DNA of 39,242 bases from Chitinophagales bacterium (GTDB lineage Bacteria > Bacteroidota > Bacteroidia > Chitinophagales > Saprospiraceae). The translations under genes were made by a program, and so were the position numbers. The DNA is taken from NCBI GenBank assembly GCA_013298845.1, contig JAAFJN010000044.1, positions 1 to 39,242 of the forward strand, read 5' to 3'. The notes under the pieces were generated by a model that saw only the letters and a list, made by a program, of their open reading frames with translations, was not told the origin of the DNA and made no database searches. This document shows, piece by piece, positions 23,312 to 33,465 of this stretch (positions within the stretch are counted from its first letter, which is position 1; each line of letters opens with the position of its first letter).

Positions 23312-24133
23312 CTATTCTTTTTTCCTTAAAACCACACCCTTACCCACACTCATATTCAAAGACCCGAACCAAAACTCATCCAACCACAAAATACCGTCGG
23401 TAATGGCTGCCAGGGCGGGTTCTTTGGTATCGGCGGGGCGCACTTTCAGGCTGCCTTTGGTATCGGAAGTAACGTTGCGGGAATTTTTTTTGAAAATGCT
23501 TTGCGCAATTCCCGTCCAATACATTTCCAAAAGTCCCACCAACCATCCGCTGAGGGGGTGAAAGGTCCTGATTTCCAAACCGGCATCGGCGCACCATTTT
23601 TTAAAGTCTGCGCTGCCGATGAGGTACTCGTGACCAAAAGCGTAAGCGCCTTGCGCGATAATCCGTTCGTTGCTGTCTTTAGAACGCACCCAATGCCAAA
23701 TCCGGTTGATGGGGTCGTAACTAAACGGAAACTCGCGGCTGGGGAACGTCAGTACTGCCCACCCGCCGGGTGCCAATACCCGGGCAATTTCGCGCATCAT
23801 GGTGGCCGGGTCGCCCACGTGCTCAATCACTTCGCTGGAAACCACCAAATCAAAATGCCCGGTGGGATACGTCAGGGCCAGAGCATTGTTAGTCTCGTAA
23901 CGCAGGTTGGCCACGTCTTTATTGAGTTCAGTGGCGTACCGAATATCTTCTTCGTTGACGTCACAACCCACCATTTCGACGGAAAAACCCGCCAACATGC
24001 GGTCGTAATCGCCTTCTCCGGTGCCCAAATTAAGGGCGTGTTCGATCTTATGTTGTTTACCAATTTTCGCCACCTGCGCTTTTACAAATTTGTAGCGGTT
24101 GCGAAAAGTGGGAAATAAATGTTTAAAATTCAT
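23312..24133 (-). CDS. class I SAM-dependent methyltransferase
   Basis: 273 residues. Seen: motif I NLGTGEGDYD (35-44), motif II VGCDVNEEDI, and the post-motif region FDLVVSSEVIEHVGDPATMM (94-113) with VLAPGGWAVLTFPS, the pattern of Methyltransf_11/UbiE-like enzymes. The substrate is unknown. C-terminal residues 175-273 add a family-specific extension with LVGLLEMYWTGIAQSIFK. It starts 4 bases after the stop of the GT-C/TPR protein, so translation is probably coupled. With that neighbour a role in surface glycan or lipid-linked saccharide methylation is possible. This is inference from context only. Confidence 0.88.
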   Translation of the reverse strand: MNFKHLFPTFRNRYKFVKAQVAKIGKQHKIEHALNLGTGEGDYDRMLAGFSVEMVGCDVNEEDIRYATELNKDVANLRYETNNALALTYPTGHFDLVVSSEVIEHVGDPATMMREIARVLAPGGWAVLTFPSREFPFSYDPINRIWHWVRSKDSNERIIAQGAYAFGHEYLIGSADFKKWCADAGLEIRTFHPLSGWLVGLLEMYWTGIAQSIFKKNSRNVTSDTKGSLKVRPADTKEPALAAITDGILWLDEFWFGSLNMSVGKGVVLRKKE

Positions 24134-24137
24134 CGTG

Positions 24138-26381
24138 TTATTTCAACTGTTGCAAGAACGCCCGCAAACGGTCGGCCTGGGCTTTATTGCCACTTTGTTC
24201 GTTAATCCGAATGGCCAGTTCGTACGCCGGACGGAATGAAGGGTTGGCTTCAATGGATTTTTGCAAATATTCCAATGCCAAATTCACGTTGTTTTGTTCC
24301 ACGGCAATTAAAGCCAGGTAATAAAACGCCGTCGGGTTAGAGGGTTCCATTTTGGCCGAATATTCAAACTGCGCTTTTGCCTTGGCCAAATCATTTTTTT
24401 CCACCCAATACATGCCAATGAGGTTGTTGCACTGCGAATCATCGGGGCTGATATCTAACCCTTTTTCTGAAGCCTGTTTGCTCAATTGCAGCATCGAATC
24501 GGCGGCTACCGGATTTTGTTCGGCCAATCCCTGAGCATAACTCAAATAAGCCTGGCTAAGCCCACCCCACGCCAATTCGTTGTCGGGAACATTGGCCAAT
24601 TCTTTTTTCAAACGGTCAATGGCCCCGTCCAGATCATTCACTTTAAGCGAAGAATTACCCAACACGCAATTGCGGCCATTATCCTTTAAAACGGCCAAAA
24701 TGGGCGCGCCGTTGGCCTCTACAATGTGTACCGCGTTGTCGGGCGGCCAATTGCCTTTGCGCAGGGTTGGCCCGCCAATGGTCCGCGTGGGGTACAAAGC
24801 GTAATCCCAGGCATCGTTACAACGGGCGTCGTATTTGAGGTATTTAATTTTTACCTTATCGCCGTATTTGGCCGCCAATCGCGCCGCCGGATAGTGCATA
24901 TTGGTCGCAATAACAATCGGCGACGACATGGTATCGCTGATAATATGCTGTTCTTCCAGCCACTCCAAACCTTGGCGAATACTCAATCCCCAATAATCGG
25001 TTTCGTATTGGCCAAATGCACCCTGCATACCACCCGCAATGGGGTTAAAATAGATATAGGGGAAAGCGCTGTTTTTACCAATAAACAAGGCTGCATCGGC
25101 CAAAAGCAGGCCCATTGCGCCAAAAACACCGTATTGAATGGCTTTTTTATCGGGGAAAAACCGCGCGAGTTCATTCCAAAACAAACCCGCTGCAATGGCC
25201 AACGGCGGGTAAGCAAACGTTAAGTGACGCCAACCGTCGTGCAACACGGAATCTTTGTAAATAACGTAAAACACCGGGAAAATACCGGCAAAAAGCACCA
25301 TAATAATCCAAAGCGGTTGGTAGCGGCGCACCAAACGGTACGACAACGCTAAACTGCCCACAAAACCCGCAATGGTCGCCAGCGGAATGGTCAGGTAAAT
25401 CCATTTAACGGCGTAGTACCAGGGTGTTTTGTCGCTGCGCACGTTTAATCCTTCAAACAGTACCCGAATCCGAATTTCCAAAGCCGAGAACTTGCTTAAA
25501 GCATCAAAAGGATTTTTAAACGGGGCCTGCATGGCAAACGGCCAAAACAAAATCGCTAAAATATAACCCGCCACCAATACACCGGCGGTAATAGCCAGGT
25601 AACGCCCCATAGCGGCACCATTGCCCAAGGCCGATAATCCACCGTTACGCATTAAAAAATGCAAACCGGCAAACAAGGCCACAATCGCAAACGGCAACAA
25701 ACCACCGGCGCGCGTTGCGAGCGCAATAGCCAGGCCACCGGCCAATCCCAACAAATGCCAGCGATTGGGTCGTGGCATGGCATCCATGACCCGGGCGGTG
25801 AAATACAACGCCATCACGTAACCACAGGCAAAGGGAATATCCTTGGGATTCATGAGCGAATCGCCGAAAAAACGGGGCGATAACACCATAATAATGAGGG
25901 TAACCAAACCCGCGCGCCAACCGGCAATGTGTTGGGCCAATAAACCAGCCAACAACATGGCCAACCAACCAAAAAGGCTGCTGCCCACGTGTCGAACGTG
26001 GTGATACCCCATGTCGGTGGGTTTTAACCCGGCGGCTTTATTAACAAAACCCGTAACGATTTCAAAAAAACCGCCGTACAGGTGCATATTTCCGTCTTTT
26101 ACGTACAGGGCAGAAGTATCCTGCCCCATTGTGCCGTAATATTCAACGAGTTTGAGCGAGTAGTCGTTTTGGAACTTATCGTCGGCGTTGATACCGGTAC
26201 CAAAAGACAGGTACACCATTGCGACCAGTGCCAGTGCCGCTACTCCATAAAATATTTTTTTTAATAAACCATCGTTGGGGGTTGCAACCGATGGACGCTC
26301 CAGGTAATTCACTGCGGGTTTGGAAATTTCCGCAACGGGAGCCGAAGACGATTTGGGGGCTGGTTTGTTTGCTTTTGCCAT
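24138..26381 (-). CDS. GT-C-type (GT39-like) membrane protein with C-terminal TPR repeats
   Basis: 747 residues. Seen: a Pro/Ala/Lys-rich cytoplasmic start, a first membrane helix (about 45-62), a short extracytoplasmic loop with paired acidic residues (INADDKFQNDY), then about ten more helices to residue 450. LSPRFFGDSLMNPKDIPFACGY is a typical loop of phospholipid-carrier-dependent glycosyltransferases. A periplasmic domain follows (about 460-580). From about 590 to 745 TPR units appear (ELAWGGLSQAYLSYAQGL, CNNLIGMYWVEKNDLAKAKAQFEY, TAFYYLALIAVEQNNVNLALEYLQKS). Inference: transfers a sugar from a lipid carrier outside the inner membrane, with TPRs for partner binding. First gene of the operon with the methyltransferase and the hydrolase-like protein. 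Confidence 0.82.
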   Translation of the reverse strand: MAKANKPAPKSSSAPVAEISKPAVNYLERPSVATPNDGLLKKIFYGVAALALVAMVYLSFGTGINADDKFQNDYSLKLVEYYGTMGQDTSALYVKDGNMHLYGGFFEIVTGFVNKAAGLKPTDMGYHHVRHVGSSLFGWLAMLLAGLLAQHIAGWRAGLVTLIIMVLSPRFFGDSLMNPKDIPFACGYVMALYFTARVMDAMPRPNRWHLLGLAGGLAIALATRAGGLLPFAIVALFAGLHFLMRNGGLSALGNGAAMGRYLAITAGVLVAGYILAILFWPFAMQAPFKNPFDALSKFSALEIRIRVLFEGLNVRSDKTPWYYAVKWIYLTIPLATIAGFVGSLALSYRLVRRYQPLWIIMVLFAGIFPVFYVIYKDSVLHDGWRHLTFAYPPLAIAAGLFWNELARFFPDKKAIQYGVFGAMGLLLADAALFIGKNSAFPYIYFNPIAGGMQGAFGQYETDYWGLSIRQGLEWLEEQHIISDTMSSPIVIATNMHYPAARLAAKYGDKVKIKYLKYDARCNDAWDYALYPTRTIGGPTLRKGNWPPDNAVHIVEANGAPILAVLKDNGRNCVLGNSSLKVNDLDGAIDRLKKELANVPDNELAWGGLSQAYLSYAQGLAEQNPVAADSMLQLSKQASEKGLDISPDDSQCNNLIGMYWVEKNDLAKAKAQFEYSAKMEPSNPTAFYYLALIAVEQNNVNLALEYLQKSIEANPSFRPAYELAIRINEQSGNKAQADRLRAFLQQLK

Positions 26382-26476
26382 AATTGGGGCGCAAGGTAGT
26401 GCGATTTAAAGAATTAACCCATCGTTTTTAATGTAAAAATTAAGGATGGGAGTATTTCAAAGCCCGCAACTAAATG

Positions 26477-26484
26477 TACCTTTG
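26477..26484 (+). promoter_or_regulatory. enolase promoter, -7 box TACCTTTG
   Basis: A perfect TAnnTTTG match, 122 bases before the eno start, predicting a leader of about 115 bases. Confidence 0.65.
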
Positions 26485-26531
26485 CGGCGGCAATTAACAG
26501 ATTTGCGTTAAAACAAGTCTGATTTATTTAA

Positions 26532-27893
<1,362 letters not shown>

Positions 27894-27929
27894 TACTTCC
27901 AGTCGAAGTACACAGCATATTTTGACAAA

Positions 27930-27967
27930 CGTGGGTCATCCCTTTGCGGGGTGATCCACGTTTTTTT
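27930..27967 (+). terminator. terminator of eno
   Basis: A 13-bp stem (cgtgggtcatccc with ggggtgatccacg, two G-U pairs), loop tttgc, then seven T. It sits 37 bases after the eno stop. Confidence 0.85.
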
Positions 27968-27995
27968 GGGTAAAATGGTAAAAACAGGGCCGTAG

Positions 27996-28511
27996 TTATT
28001 GTACCCCAAATTTAATCTCCACGGCCCGTAGTCGGTTCTTTTCACCCATGTGCACCTTTCGGGGACGCAACATTATTTTTGACGTGATTAAAGAAGCCCC
28101 CGTTAACCCCACTAACAATGGGTAATTTTGCGACCAGTCGCGGTACAAAACAGCCCCAACCGTGGCGAAACCTAAACCAACCCCAAAAGAAAGTGTACTG
28201 AGGCCCACCACCCGAAACACCGTGCGCGGCGGGCGTTTTATGACGGCAATGTCGTCTACTTTAACCAAATAATTGTCCAGCAAGAGACTTTTGGAATCGG
28301 GCAGAATTTCCGTTATTTCCCGTTTGTACCAATAGTTTTCTTCCCCTGCAAGGCGAAAAGTGAGTTGGTCTCCGGTTTTATATTTTACCGTTTTGGCACT
28401 ATTAGCGCGTTCTAATAACAGGTACTTTTGCGCCGAAAGCCCCGGTGCCAGTGCCAGCAATGCCAGCATTAAAAGTGAAAATCGTACGAGATGATGGTAA
28501 ATCGTGAGCAT
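27996..28511 (-). CDS. small exported protein of unknown function
   Basis: 171 residues. Seen: signal peptide (SLLMLALLALAPGLSAQ), a strand-rich domain (about 30-90: YKTGDQLTFRLAGEENYWYKREITEI, LLLDNYLVKVDDIAVI), which resembles small beta-barrel proteins of Bacteroidota, then hydrophobic Gly-rich helices (VVGLSTLSFGVGLGFATVGAVLY; YPLLVGLTGASLITSKIML) and a basic C-terminal tail. Inference: inner-membrane or periplasmic. I do not recognise a named family. Divergent from the ABC permease gene. Confidence 0.75.
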   Translation of the reverse strand: MLTIYHHLVRFSLLMLALLALAPGLSAQKYLLLERANSAKTVKYKTGDQLTFRLAGEENYWYKREITEILPDSKSLLLDNYLVKVDDIAVIKRPPRTVFRVVGLSTLSFGVGLGFATVGAVLYRDWSQNYPLLVGLTGASLITSKIMLRPRKVHMGEKNRLRAVEIKFGVQ

Positions 28512-28710
28512 AATGAAAAATATTGTGGTGCTTTATGTGTAAAACGATTAATAACAGCGGATGTTCCCTCGCTGCTCAATAATAATTTCGCAGAAGCGAA
28601 CGCTGTGTTCAAAAACGAACACCACCCTAAAAAACAAAACATTGATAATCAACAACTTAAACCGTGGCACAACGATTGCAACTCTTTCTGTACACCAAAA
28701 GTAGAATATT

Positions 28711-31182
28711 ATGCTATACAACTATATCAAAATCACGGTACGCAACCTGAAAAGGAATTCTTTCGTATCCTTCGTGAATATCGCCGGACTTTCGGTGGGA
28801 TTGGCAGCGTGCTGGCTCATTGGATTGTATGCTCGACAAGAATATACCTACGACACTTATTTGCCGCATTATGATCGGGTTTGCGCCGTGGCGCTCGACC
28901 TGAAAATGGGCGACGAACAGGTCATTACGACCAATACGCCCCCGCCCATTGGTCCGCGTTTAATGGCCGATTACCCCGAAATTGAACTCAGTGCCCGCGT
29001 TTTTGGCCTCGGCGACGCGCTGGTAAAACGGGAAATAGCGGGACAGGCCAGCCTTGTTTACACCGAAAATACCGCAATGGCCGTTGATACCGGCTTTTTA
29101 GAATTGTTTGGATTTCCAATGGCCGAAGGCGATGTCTTTTCGGCCTTGGACAAACCCGGCAGTATGGTGATCAGTCAAAAAATAGCCCAAAAATACTTTG
29201 GCACCCAATCGGCCCTGGGCCAGTCATTGTCCGTCAACGACCGCCGGTTTACCATTACCGGTATCGTTCAGGACTTACCCGATGCCTCTTCGGTTCGTTT
29301 TGATTTTGCGCTACCCATCAAAGATTTTGGGGTGGTAGAACGTTTTTCGTGGAGTTGGGTTTGGATGCAAGTGGACACTTGGGTGCGTTTGCGGCAATCG
29401 CCCACGCCCACGGATTTGGCCAATTTAGAAACCAAATTTGCCACCATGGTAAAACAATATGCACCGGCGGCATTTGAACGCATTGGCCAAAATTTTGAAG
29501 AAAATCAAAAAAAGGGCGACCGTTACGCCGTCAAATTATTGCCACTCCGCCAACTGCACCTGGGTCACACCAATGTCCAATCGCGCTTGGGCACCCTCGG
29601 AGACGGGTCGCAGGTACGGATATTCCTCATCGTAGGCGCGTTGATTTTGTTGCTGGCCTGCGTGAATTTTATGAACCTGTCCACGGCGCGCTCCATGCAA
29701 CGCGCCCGCGAGGTGGGCGTGCGCAAAGCCCTGGGGTCCCAACGCAGCGCATTGATTACCCAATTTTTGGCCGAAACCTTTATTTTTAGCCTTACCGCCC
29801 TCGTGATGTCCGCCGGAATGGCCAGTATCGCCCTACCCTATTTCAACCGCTTAACCGAATACCACTGGACCGCCGCCGATTTGTTTCAGCCCCAATTATT
29901 TGCGTGTATTGCCACTTTGCCCTTGTTAACGACGCTTTTGGGCGGTATTTACCCGGCATTTTACCTGTCGCGTTTCAAAACCGCCGATATTTTTAAAACA
30001 TCCTTGTTCAACGCCAAAGCGGGGCACGCGGGCGTACGCAGTGGCCTCGTGGTGTTTCAATTTGCCGTTTCGGTCGCACTGATGATTTGCTCTTACGTGG
30101 TGTACAGCCAACTTGATTTTGCCCAAAAACAATCGCCGGGACTGCAACGCGAACGGATTTTAATCGTGGAAAATGCCCGACATTTGCCAAATCCGTCGGC
30201 GATTGAAACCTTTAAGCAACAATTGAGCAATTTGGGGGAAGTAGAGCGGGTGACACACACCACTTATGTACCCTCGCAGGGGAGTTTTGGTGATTTTTAC
30301 GAGCCGGAACAAGGCGAACAACAAGCACCGGTGGTGGCTACCTTACCCATTTCGTCGTTCCTCACCGACGCTGATTTTGTTCCCACTCTGGGCATTGAAC
30401 TCCTGCAAGGCCGCAATTTTTACCCCACGAACATCGGTGACTCTACATCGGTGATCCTCAACGAAGCCGCCGTAAAAGCCATTGGCTGGAAAGATGGATT
30501 GGGCAAATGGTTGCGTTATCCGGGCAATGGCCACCAACGGTTTCAGGTGGTGGGCATTATGCGTGATTTTCACATCGCATCCGTGGCCACGCCCATCGAA
30601 CCCGTGGCTATTTTCCACAACGCCTCTAAAACCTACCGGACCTGGGGCACCAGCATGGCGGTACGCGTAAAAGAAGGCAGTACGGCGGCGGCGCTGGAGA
30701 AAATCGGGGCAGAATGGGCCGCTACCCTGCCGGGCACGCCATTTGAATACGATTTTCTGGACGCATCCTTTGCGCGCCTGTACCGCAGCGAGGCCAAAAC
30801 CAGCGCTGTGTTGGGCATATTTACGGGGCTGGCGTTGTTCATCGGTTGCCTGGGGCTTTTTGCTTTGGCCGCCTTTATGGCCGAAACCCGCACCAAAGAA
30901 ATTGGCATCAGAAAGGTGCTGGGTGCCACCGTCACCAGTATTGTGGGCCTGCTGGCCAAAGATTTCCTGAAATTAGTGGTGGCTTCCATTACGGTAGCCG
31001 CGCCATTGGCCTGGTATTTCTCCCGGCAATGGTTGTCTAACTTTGTGTATCGAATTGACTTAACCTGGGGTATATTTGTGGGTACCGGGGTGCTGGCGTT
31101 GTTGATCGCCTTTGCAACCGTCAGTGTCCAAAGTATAAAAGCCGCATTGACCAATCCCGTAAAATCACTCAAAAGCGAATAA
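28711..31182 (+). CDS. ABC transporter permease (MacB/FtsX type)
   Basis: 823 residues. Seen: N-terminal MLYNYIKITVRNLKRNSFVSFVNIAGLSVGLA with the first membrane helix, a MacB-type periplasmic core (about 50-260: RVFGLGDALV, FGFPMAEGDVFSALDKPGSMVIS, IVQDLPDASSVRFD), three helices in an FtsX domain (VGALILLLACVNFMNLSTARSM, REVGVRKALGSQRSALITQFLAE), a second periplasmic core, and a closing FtsX block (TRTKEIGIRKVLGATVTSIVGLLAKDF). This duplicated FtsX form is typical of Bacteroidota permeases that use a separate ATPase, which is not encoded beside it here. The substrate is unknown; related systems move lipids, peptides or lipoproteins or act as mechanotransmitters. Single gene, followed by a hairpin at 31190. 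Confidence 0.93.
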   Translation: MLYNYIKITVRNLKRNSFVSFVNIAGLSVGLAACWLIGLYARQEYTYDTYLPHYDRVCAVALDLKMGDEQVITTNTPPPIGPRLMADYPEIELSARVFGLGDALVKREIAGQASLVYTENTAMAVDTGFLELFGFPMAEGDVFSALDKPGSMVISQKIAQKYFGTQSALGQSLSVNDRRFTITGIVQDLPDASSVRFDFALPIKDFGVVERFSWSWVWMQVDTWVRLRQSPTPTDLANLETKFATMVKQYAPAAFERIGQNFEENQKKGDRYAVKLLPLRQLHLGHTNVQSRLGTLGDGSQVRIFLIVGALILLLACVNFMNLSTARSMQRAREVGVRKALGSQRSALITQFLAETFIFSLTALVMSAGMASIALPYFNRLTEYHWTAADLFQPQLFACIATLPLLTTLLGGIYPAFYLSRFKTADIFKTSLFNAKAGHAGVRSGLVVFQFAVSVALMICSYVVYSQLDFAQKQSPGLQRERILIVENARHLPNPSAIETFKQQLSNLGEVERVTHTTYVPSQGSFGDFYEPEQGEQQAPVVATLPISSFLTDADFVPTLGIELLQGRNFYPTNIGDSTSVILNEAAVKAIGWKDGLGKWLRYPGNGHQRFQVVGIMRDFHIASVATPIEPVAIFHNASKTYRTWGTSMAVRVKEGSTAAALEKIGAEWAATLPGTPFEYDFLDASFARLYRSEAKTSAVLGIFTGLALFIGCLGLFALAAFMAETRTKEIGIRKVLGATVTSIVGLLAKDFLKLVVASITVAAPLAWYFSRQWLSNFVYRIDLTWGIFVGTGVLALLIAFATVSVQSIKAALTNPVKSLKSE

Positions 31183-31189
31183 CAACGAC

Positions 31190-31224
31190 AGCGGCCATTC
31201 CGGGAACTCCCCGAAATGGCCGCT
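31190..31224. terminator. hairpin after the permease gene
   Basis: agcggccattccggg pairs with ccccgaaatggccgct (15 paired positions with one mismatch). It is placed just after the permease stop and before the end of gdhA, but has no T-run on either side, so its terminator action is unsure. Confidence 0.5.
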
Positions 31225-31252
31225 ACACTTGACTGTATATGATCTCCACCGA

Positions 31253-32668
31253 TTATGGGAAAATACCCATCGAGATATAGTCACTGGCAATCTTTTTCAA
31301 CGAGCAAACAAATGCTGCCGTCCGGATATCCGTGATATTGGGGTGATCTTTTAAGGTATCCCGAATTTGATTGTAAGCGGTAATCATGGTATCTTCCAAA
31401 CCAGAATTTACCAGTTCAATTTCTGTACCGCCACGCGTAAGGAACTCCCGTTCGCGCTTATCCACGGTTTTACCGGTCATTTCTTCGATTTTATTCACAA
31501 AACCGTTAAACTGATCGTGGTGGAAACGGTTTTCCAAACGACCAAAACGGTGGTGCGACAGGTTTTTCAACCACTCGAAATAAGACACCGTTACGCCACC
31601 CGCATTGATATAAAAATCGGGCAGGATAATGCAACCTTTTTGAATCAAAATAGGGTCAGCGTCGGCGGTAATTGGACCGTTAGCGGCTTCGGCGATAATT
31701 TTCGCCTTAATCCGCGGTGCGTTTTCGGAGGTAATTTGGTTTTCCAAAGCCGCCGGAACCAGAATATCACACTCTAATTCCAAAGCCGCCAATGGGCCGC
31801 CAATGTGCTCGGTACCGGGGAAACCAATGATGGTGCCGTTGGCCTTGCGGTAAGCGAGCAATTGCTCCACATCAATCCCTTTCGGGTTGTAGATAGAACC
31901 TTCGCGCTCCGACAAACCGATGATTCTAACATCACCTTCGCGCTGGCTGATTAAGGCCGTGTTACTACCTACGTTACCGAGGCCCTGTACCACCATTGTT
32001 TTGCCTTCAATGCCTTTGGTAAGACCCACTTTTTTCATGTCGTCTTCGTGGCGCATGCACTCACGAATGCCGTAGAATACACCACGACCGGTGGCTTCGG
32101 CGCGACCACGGATACCATTTTGGGTAACGGGTTTACCGGTTACACAACCGATGGAGTCAATTTCACCGTGACGGAACGCCTGATAAGTATCGAGAATCCA
32201 CGCCATTTCGCGCGGGCCGGTACCGTAATCGGGGGCCGGAACGTCGATGCCGGGGCCGATAAAATTCTTTTTAACCAGTTCGGTGGTATAACGACGGGTA
32301 ATACTTTCCAACTGTCCGATGGTGTATTTACTCGGGTTAATTTTAATACCGCCCTTTGCACCGCCAAATGGCACGTCAACGAGTGCGCATTTGTAAGTCA
32401 TTAGTGCGGCGAGGGCCATTACCTCGTCCTGATCAACGGATTCAGCATAGCGAATACCCCCCTTAGTGGGTAGACGGTGGTGGCTGTGCTGTACGCGATA
32501 GGCTTCGATAACCTCATAATCATCGCCCACCCGAACCGGGAAACGCAGGCGAAGAACCAAATTGCAGGCCTTGATCTGTTCTATCAGGCCCGGCGGGATG
32601 TCTGTAAATGACGCGGCTTTGTCCACGTAATTACCAACGCTGTCAAAAAAACTAATGTGTCCGCTCAT
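31253..32668 (-). CDS. Glu/Leu/Phe/Val dehydrogenase (glutamate dehydrogenase)
   Basis: 471 residues. Reversible oxidative deamination of glutamate to 2-oxoglutarate and ammonia, cytoplasmic, with NAD(P). Seen: the N-terminal substrate domain with RLPTKGGIRYAESVDQDEV (66-84), the catalytic loop VDVPFGGAKGGI with Lys105, IDVPAPDYGTGPREM with the catalytic Asp147, the nucleotide-binding motif VQGLGNVGSNTA (228-239), and LVPAALENQI and FYINAGGVTVSYFEWLKNL. It overlaps the upstream ccmD-like gene by 17 bases (ATG inside the ccmD end), which suggests translational coupling. Substrate preference for glutamate is inferred from the motif context. Confidence 0.95.
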   Translation of the reverse strand: MSGHISFFDSVGNYVDKAASFTDIPPGLIEQIKACNLVLRLRFPVRVGDDYEVIEAYRVQHSHHRLPTKGGIRYAESVDQDEVMALAALMTYKCALVDVPFGGAKGGIKINPSKYTIGQLESITRRYTTELVKKNFIGPGIDVPAPDYGTGPREMAWILDTYQAFRHGEIDSIGCVTGKPVTQNGIRGRAEATGRGVFYGIRECMRHEDDMKKVGLTKGIEGKTMVVQGLGNVGSNTALISQREGDVRIIGLSEREGSIYNPKGIDVEQLLAYRKANGTIIGFPGTEHIGGPLAALELECDILVPAALENQITSENAPRIKAKIIAEAANGPITADADPILIQKGCIILPDFYINAGGVTVSYFEWLKNLSHHRFGRLENRFHHDQFNGFVNKIEEMTGKTVDKREREFLTRGGTEIELVNSGLEDTMITAYNQIRDTLKDHPNITDIRTAAFVCSLKKIASDYISMGIFP

Positions 32669-32882
32669 CGGAATCTTTAATTTGATGCTCTAAATTGGTT
32701 AGTTTGCGATCCAGTCGCAACAGGTAAATGGCAATGCCAATGAAGATAACTACAATTACCGCCACAACGACGTATATCTTGCCGGTTTGCCTCATAAAGT
32801 CGTCGCCACCTGCCCAAGCCGGAACGCCCGGCAAAAGTAGTGCGAGTATTGAAATTAATAATAAAAATTGCTTTTTTTTCAT
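32652..32882 (-). CDS. CcmD family small membrane protein
   Basis: 76 residues. Seen: a signal-like N-terminus (MKKKQFLLLISILALLLPGVPAWA), then DFMRQTGKIYVVVAVIVVIFIG with one membrane helix (about 37-59), and the closing LRLDRKLTNLEHQI. The DFMR-GKIYVVVAVI pattern is shared by Bacteroidota proteins called CcmD, which help haem delivery in cytochrome c maturation system I. Here it is not near ccmABC, ccmE or ccmF, but overlaps gdhA. Inference: an orphan copy whose cell role cannot be settled from context. Confidence 0.8.
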   Translation of the reverse strand: MKKKQFLLLISILALLLPGVPAWAGGDDFMRQTGKIYVVVAVIVVIFIGIAIYLLRLDRKLTNLEHQIKDSDERTH

Positions 32883-32904
32883 CGTTTACGCGATTTTTAC
32901 TGCA

Positions 32905-32930
32905 TAAACCCGTTAATTTTAGCGGGTTTA
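32905..32930. other. hairpin in the ccmD-gdhA leader
   Basis: taaacccg and cgggttta form an 8-bp stem with a 10-base AT-rich loop. It lies 22 bases upstream of the ccmD start and would be in the leader of the ccmD-gdhA mRNA. Confidence 0.4.
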
Positions 32931-33027
32931 AAAAATTATATTCTGTTTTTGAAAAAGGAAATTTCAAAAGCCCGTGCAATATTACTCTGAATTTTGCGGT
33001 GCTGCCAAGTTTTTAGTCATAAAAACG

Positions 33028-33065
33028 AAGGCTCCGTCAGTTAACAAAATAACCGGCGGAGCCTT
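33028..33065 (-). terminator. terminator of yajC
   Basis: aaggctccg and cggagcctt form a perfect 9-bp stem with a 20-base loop that can pair partly. On the minus strand it is followed by cgttttta. It lies about 29 bases after the yajC stop. Confidence 0.6.
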
Positions 33066-33093
33066 TGCCTATAATAGCGTTGAGTAAAAGGAA

Positions 33094-33393
33094 TTAGCCC
33101 TTGAACTCACTACTTACTGTTGACTTTAGTACGCGCATGAATGTTTTATCATCCACCATCAAACGCACTGTTTTATCGTCAATTTTGGTAATTTTACCAA
33201 TAATTCCTGCATTTGTTACCACTTCCATGCCTTCTTTCAAACTTTCCATAAAACTCTGCTGCTGCTTGCGCTGGCGGTTTTGCGGGATATAGATAAAAAA
33301 GACAAAGAAAACCAGAAAAATAAGTACAGGAAAAAGCATCGCGAGGCTTGAACCTCCGGCCTGCCCGGCCTGTAAAAGAATAAATTTGCTCAT
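33094..33393 (-). CDS. yajC: preprotein translocase subunit YajC
   Basis: 99 residues, normal length. Accessory inner-membrane subunit of the Sec holotranslocon together with SecDF. Seen: one N-terminal helix (SSLAMLFPVLIFLVFFVFFIYI) followed by PQNRQRKQQQSFMESLKEGMEVVTNAGIIGKI, the core YajC signature, and a small soluble beta domain to the end. The start MSKFILLQAG lies 25-32 bases below a -7 box (33418-33425), which excludes the longer frame beginning at 33420. Single gene with its own terminator. Confidence 0.95.
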   Translation of the reverse strand: MSKFILLQAGQAGGSSLAMLFPVLIFLVFFVFFIYIPQNRQRKQQQSFMESLKEGMEVVTNAGIIGKITKIDDKTVRLMVDDKTFMRVLKSTVSSEFKG

Positions 33394-33417
33394 AAAATTT
33401 GAATAAAATTTGATGGG

Positions 33418-33425
33418 CAAATGTA
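33418..33425 (-). promoter_or_regulatory. yajC promoter, -7 box TACATTTG
   Basis: TACATTTG on the minus strand matches TAnnTTTG. It predicts a leader of about 20 bases. Confidence 0.6.
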
Positions 33426-33465
33426 GATAGATTTCGGGCGGATTAGCACTTTAGCCGCAAAAAAT

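Noticed and set aside
28491-28874. 127-residue ORF before the ABC permease
   Set aside because: Its second half overlaps the well-supported permease start in another frame; no family features.
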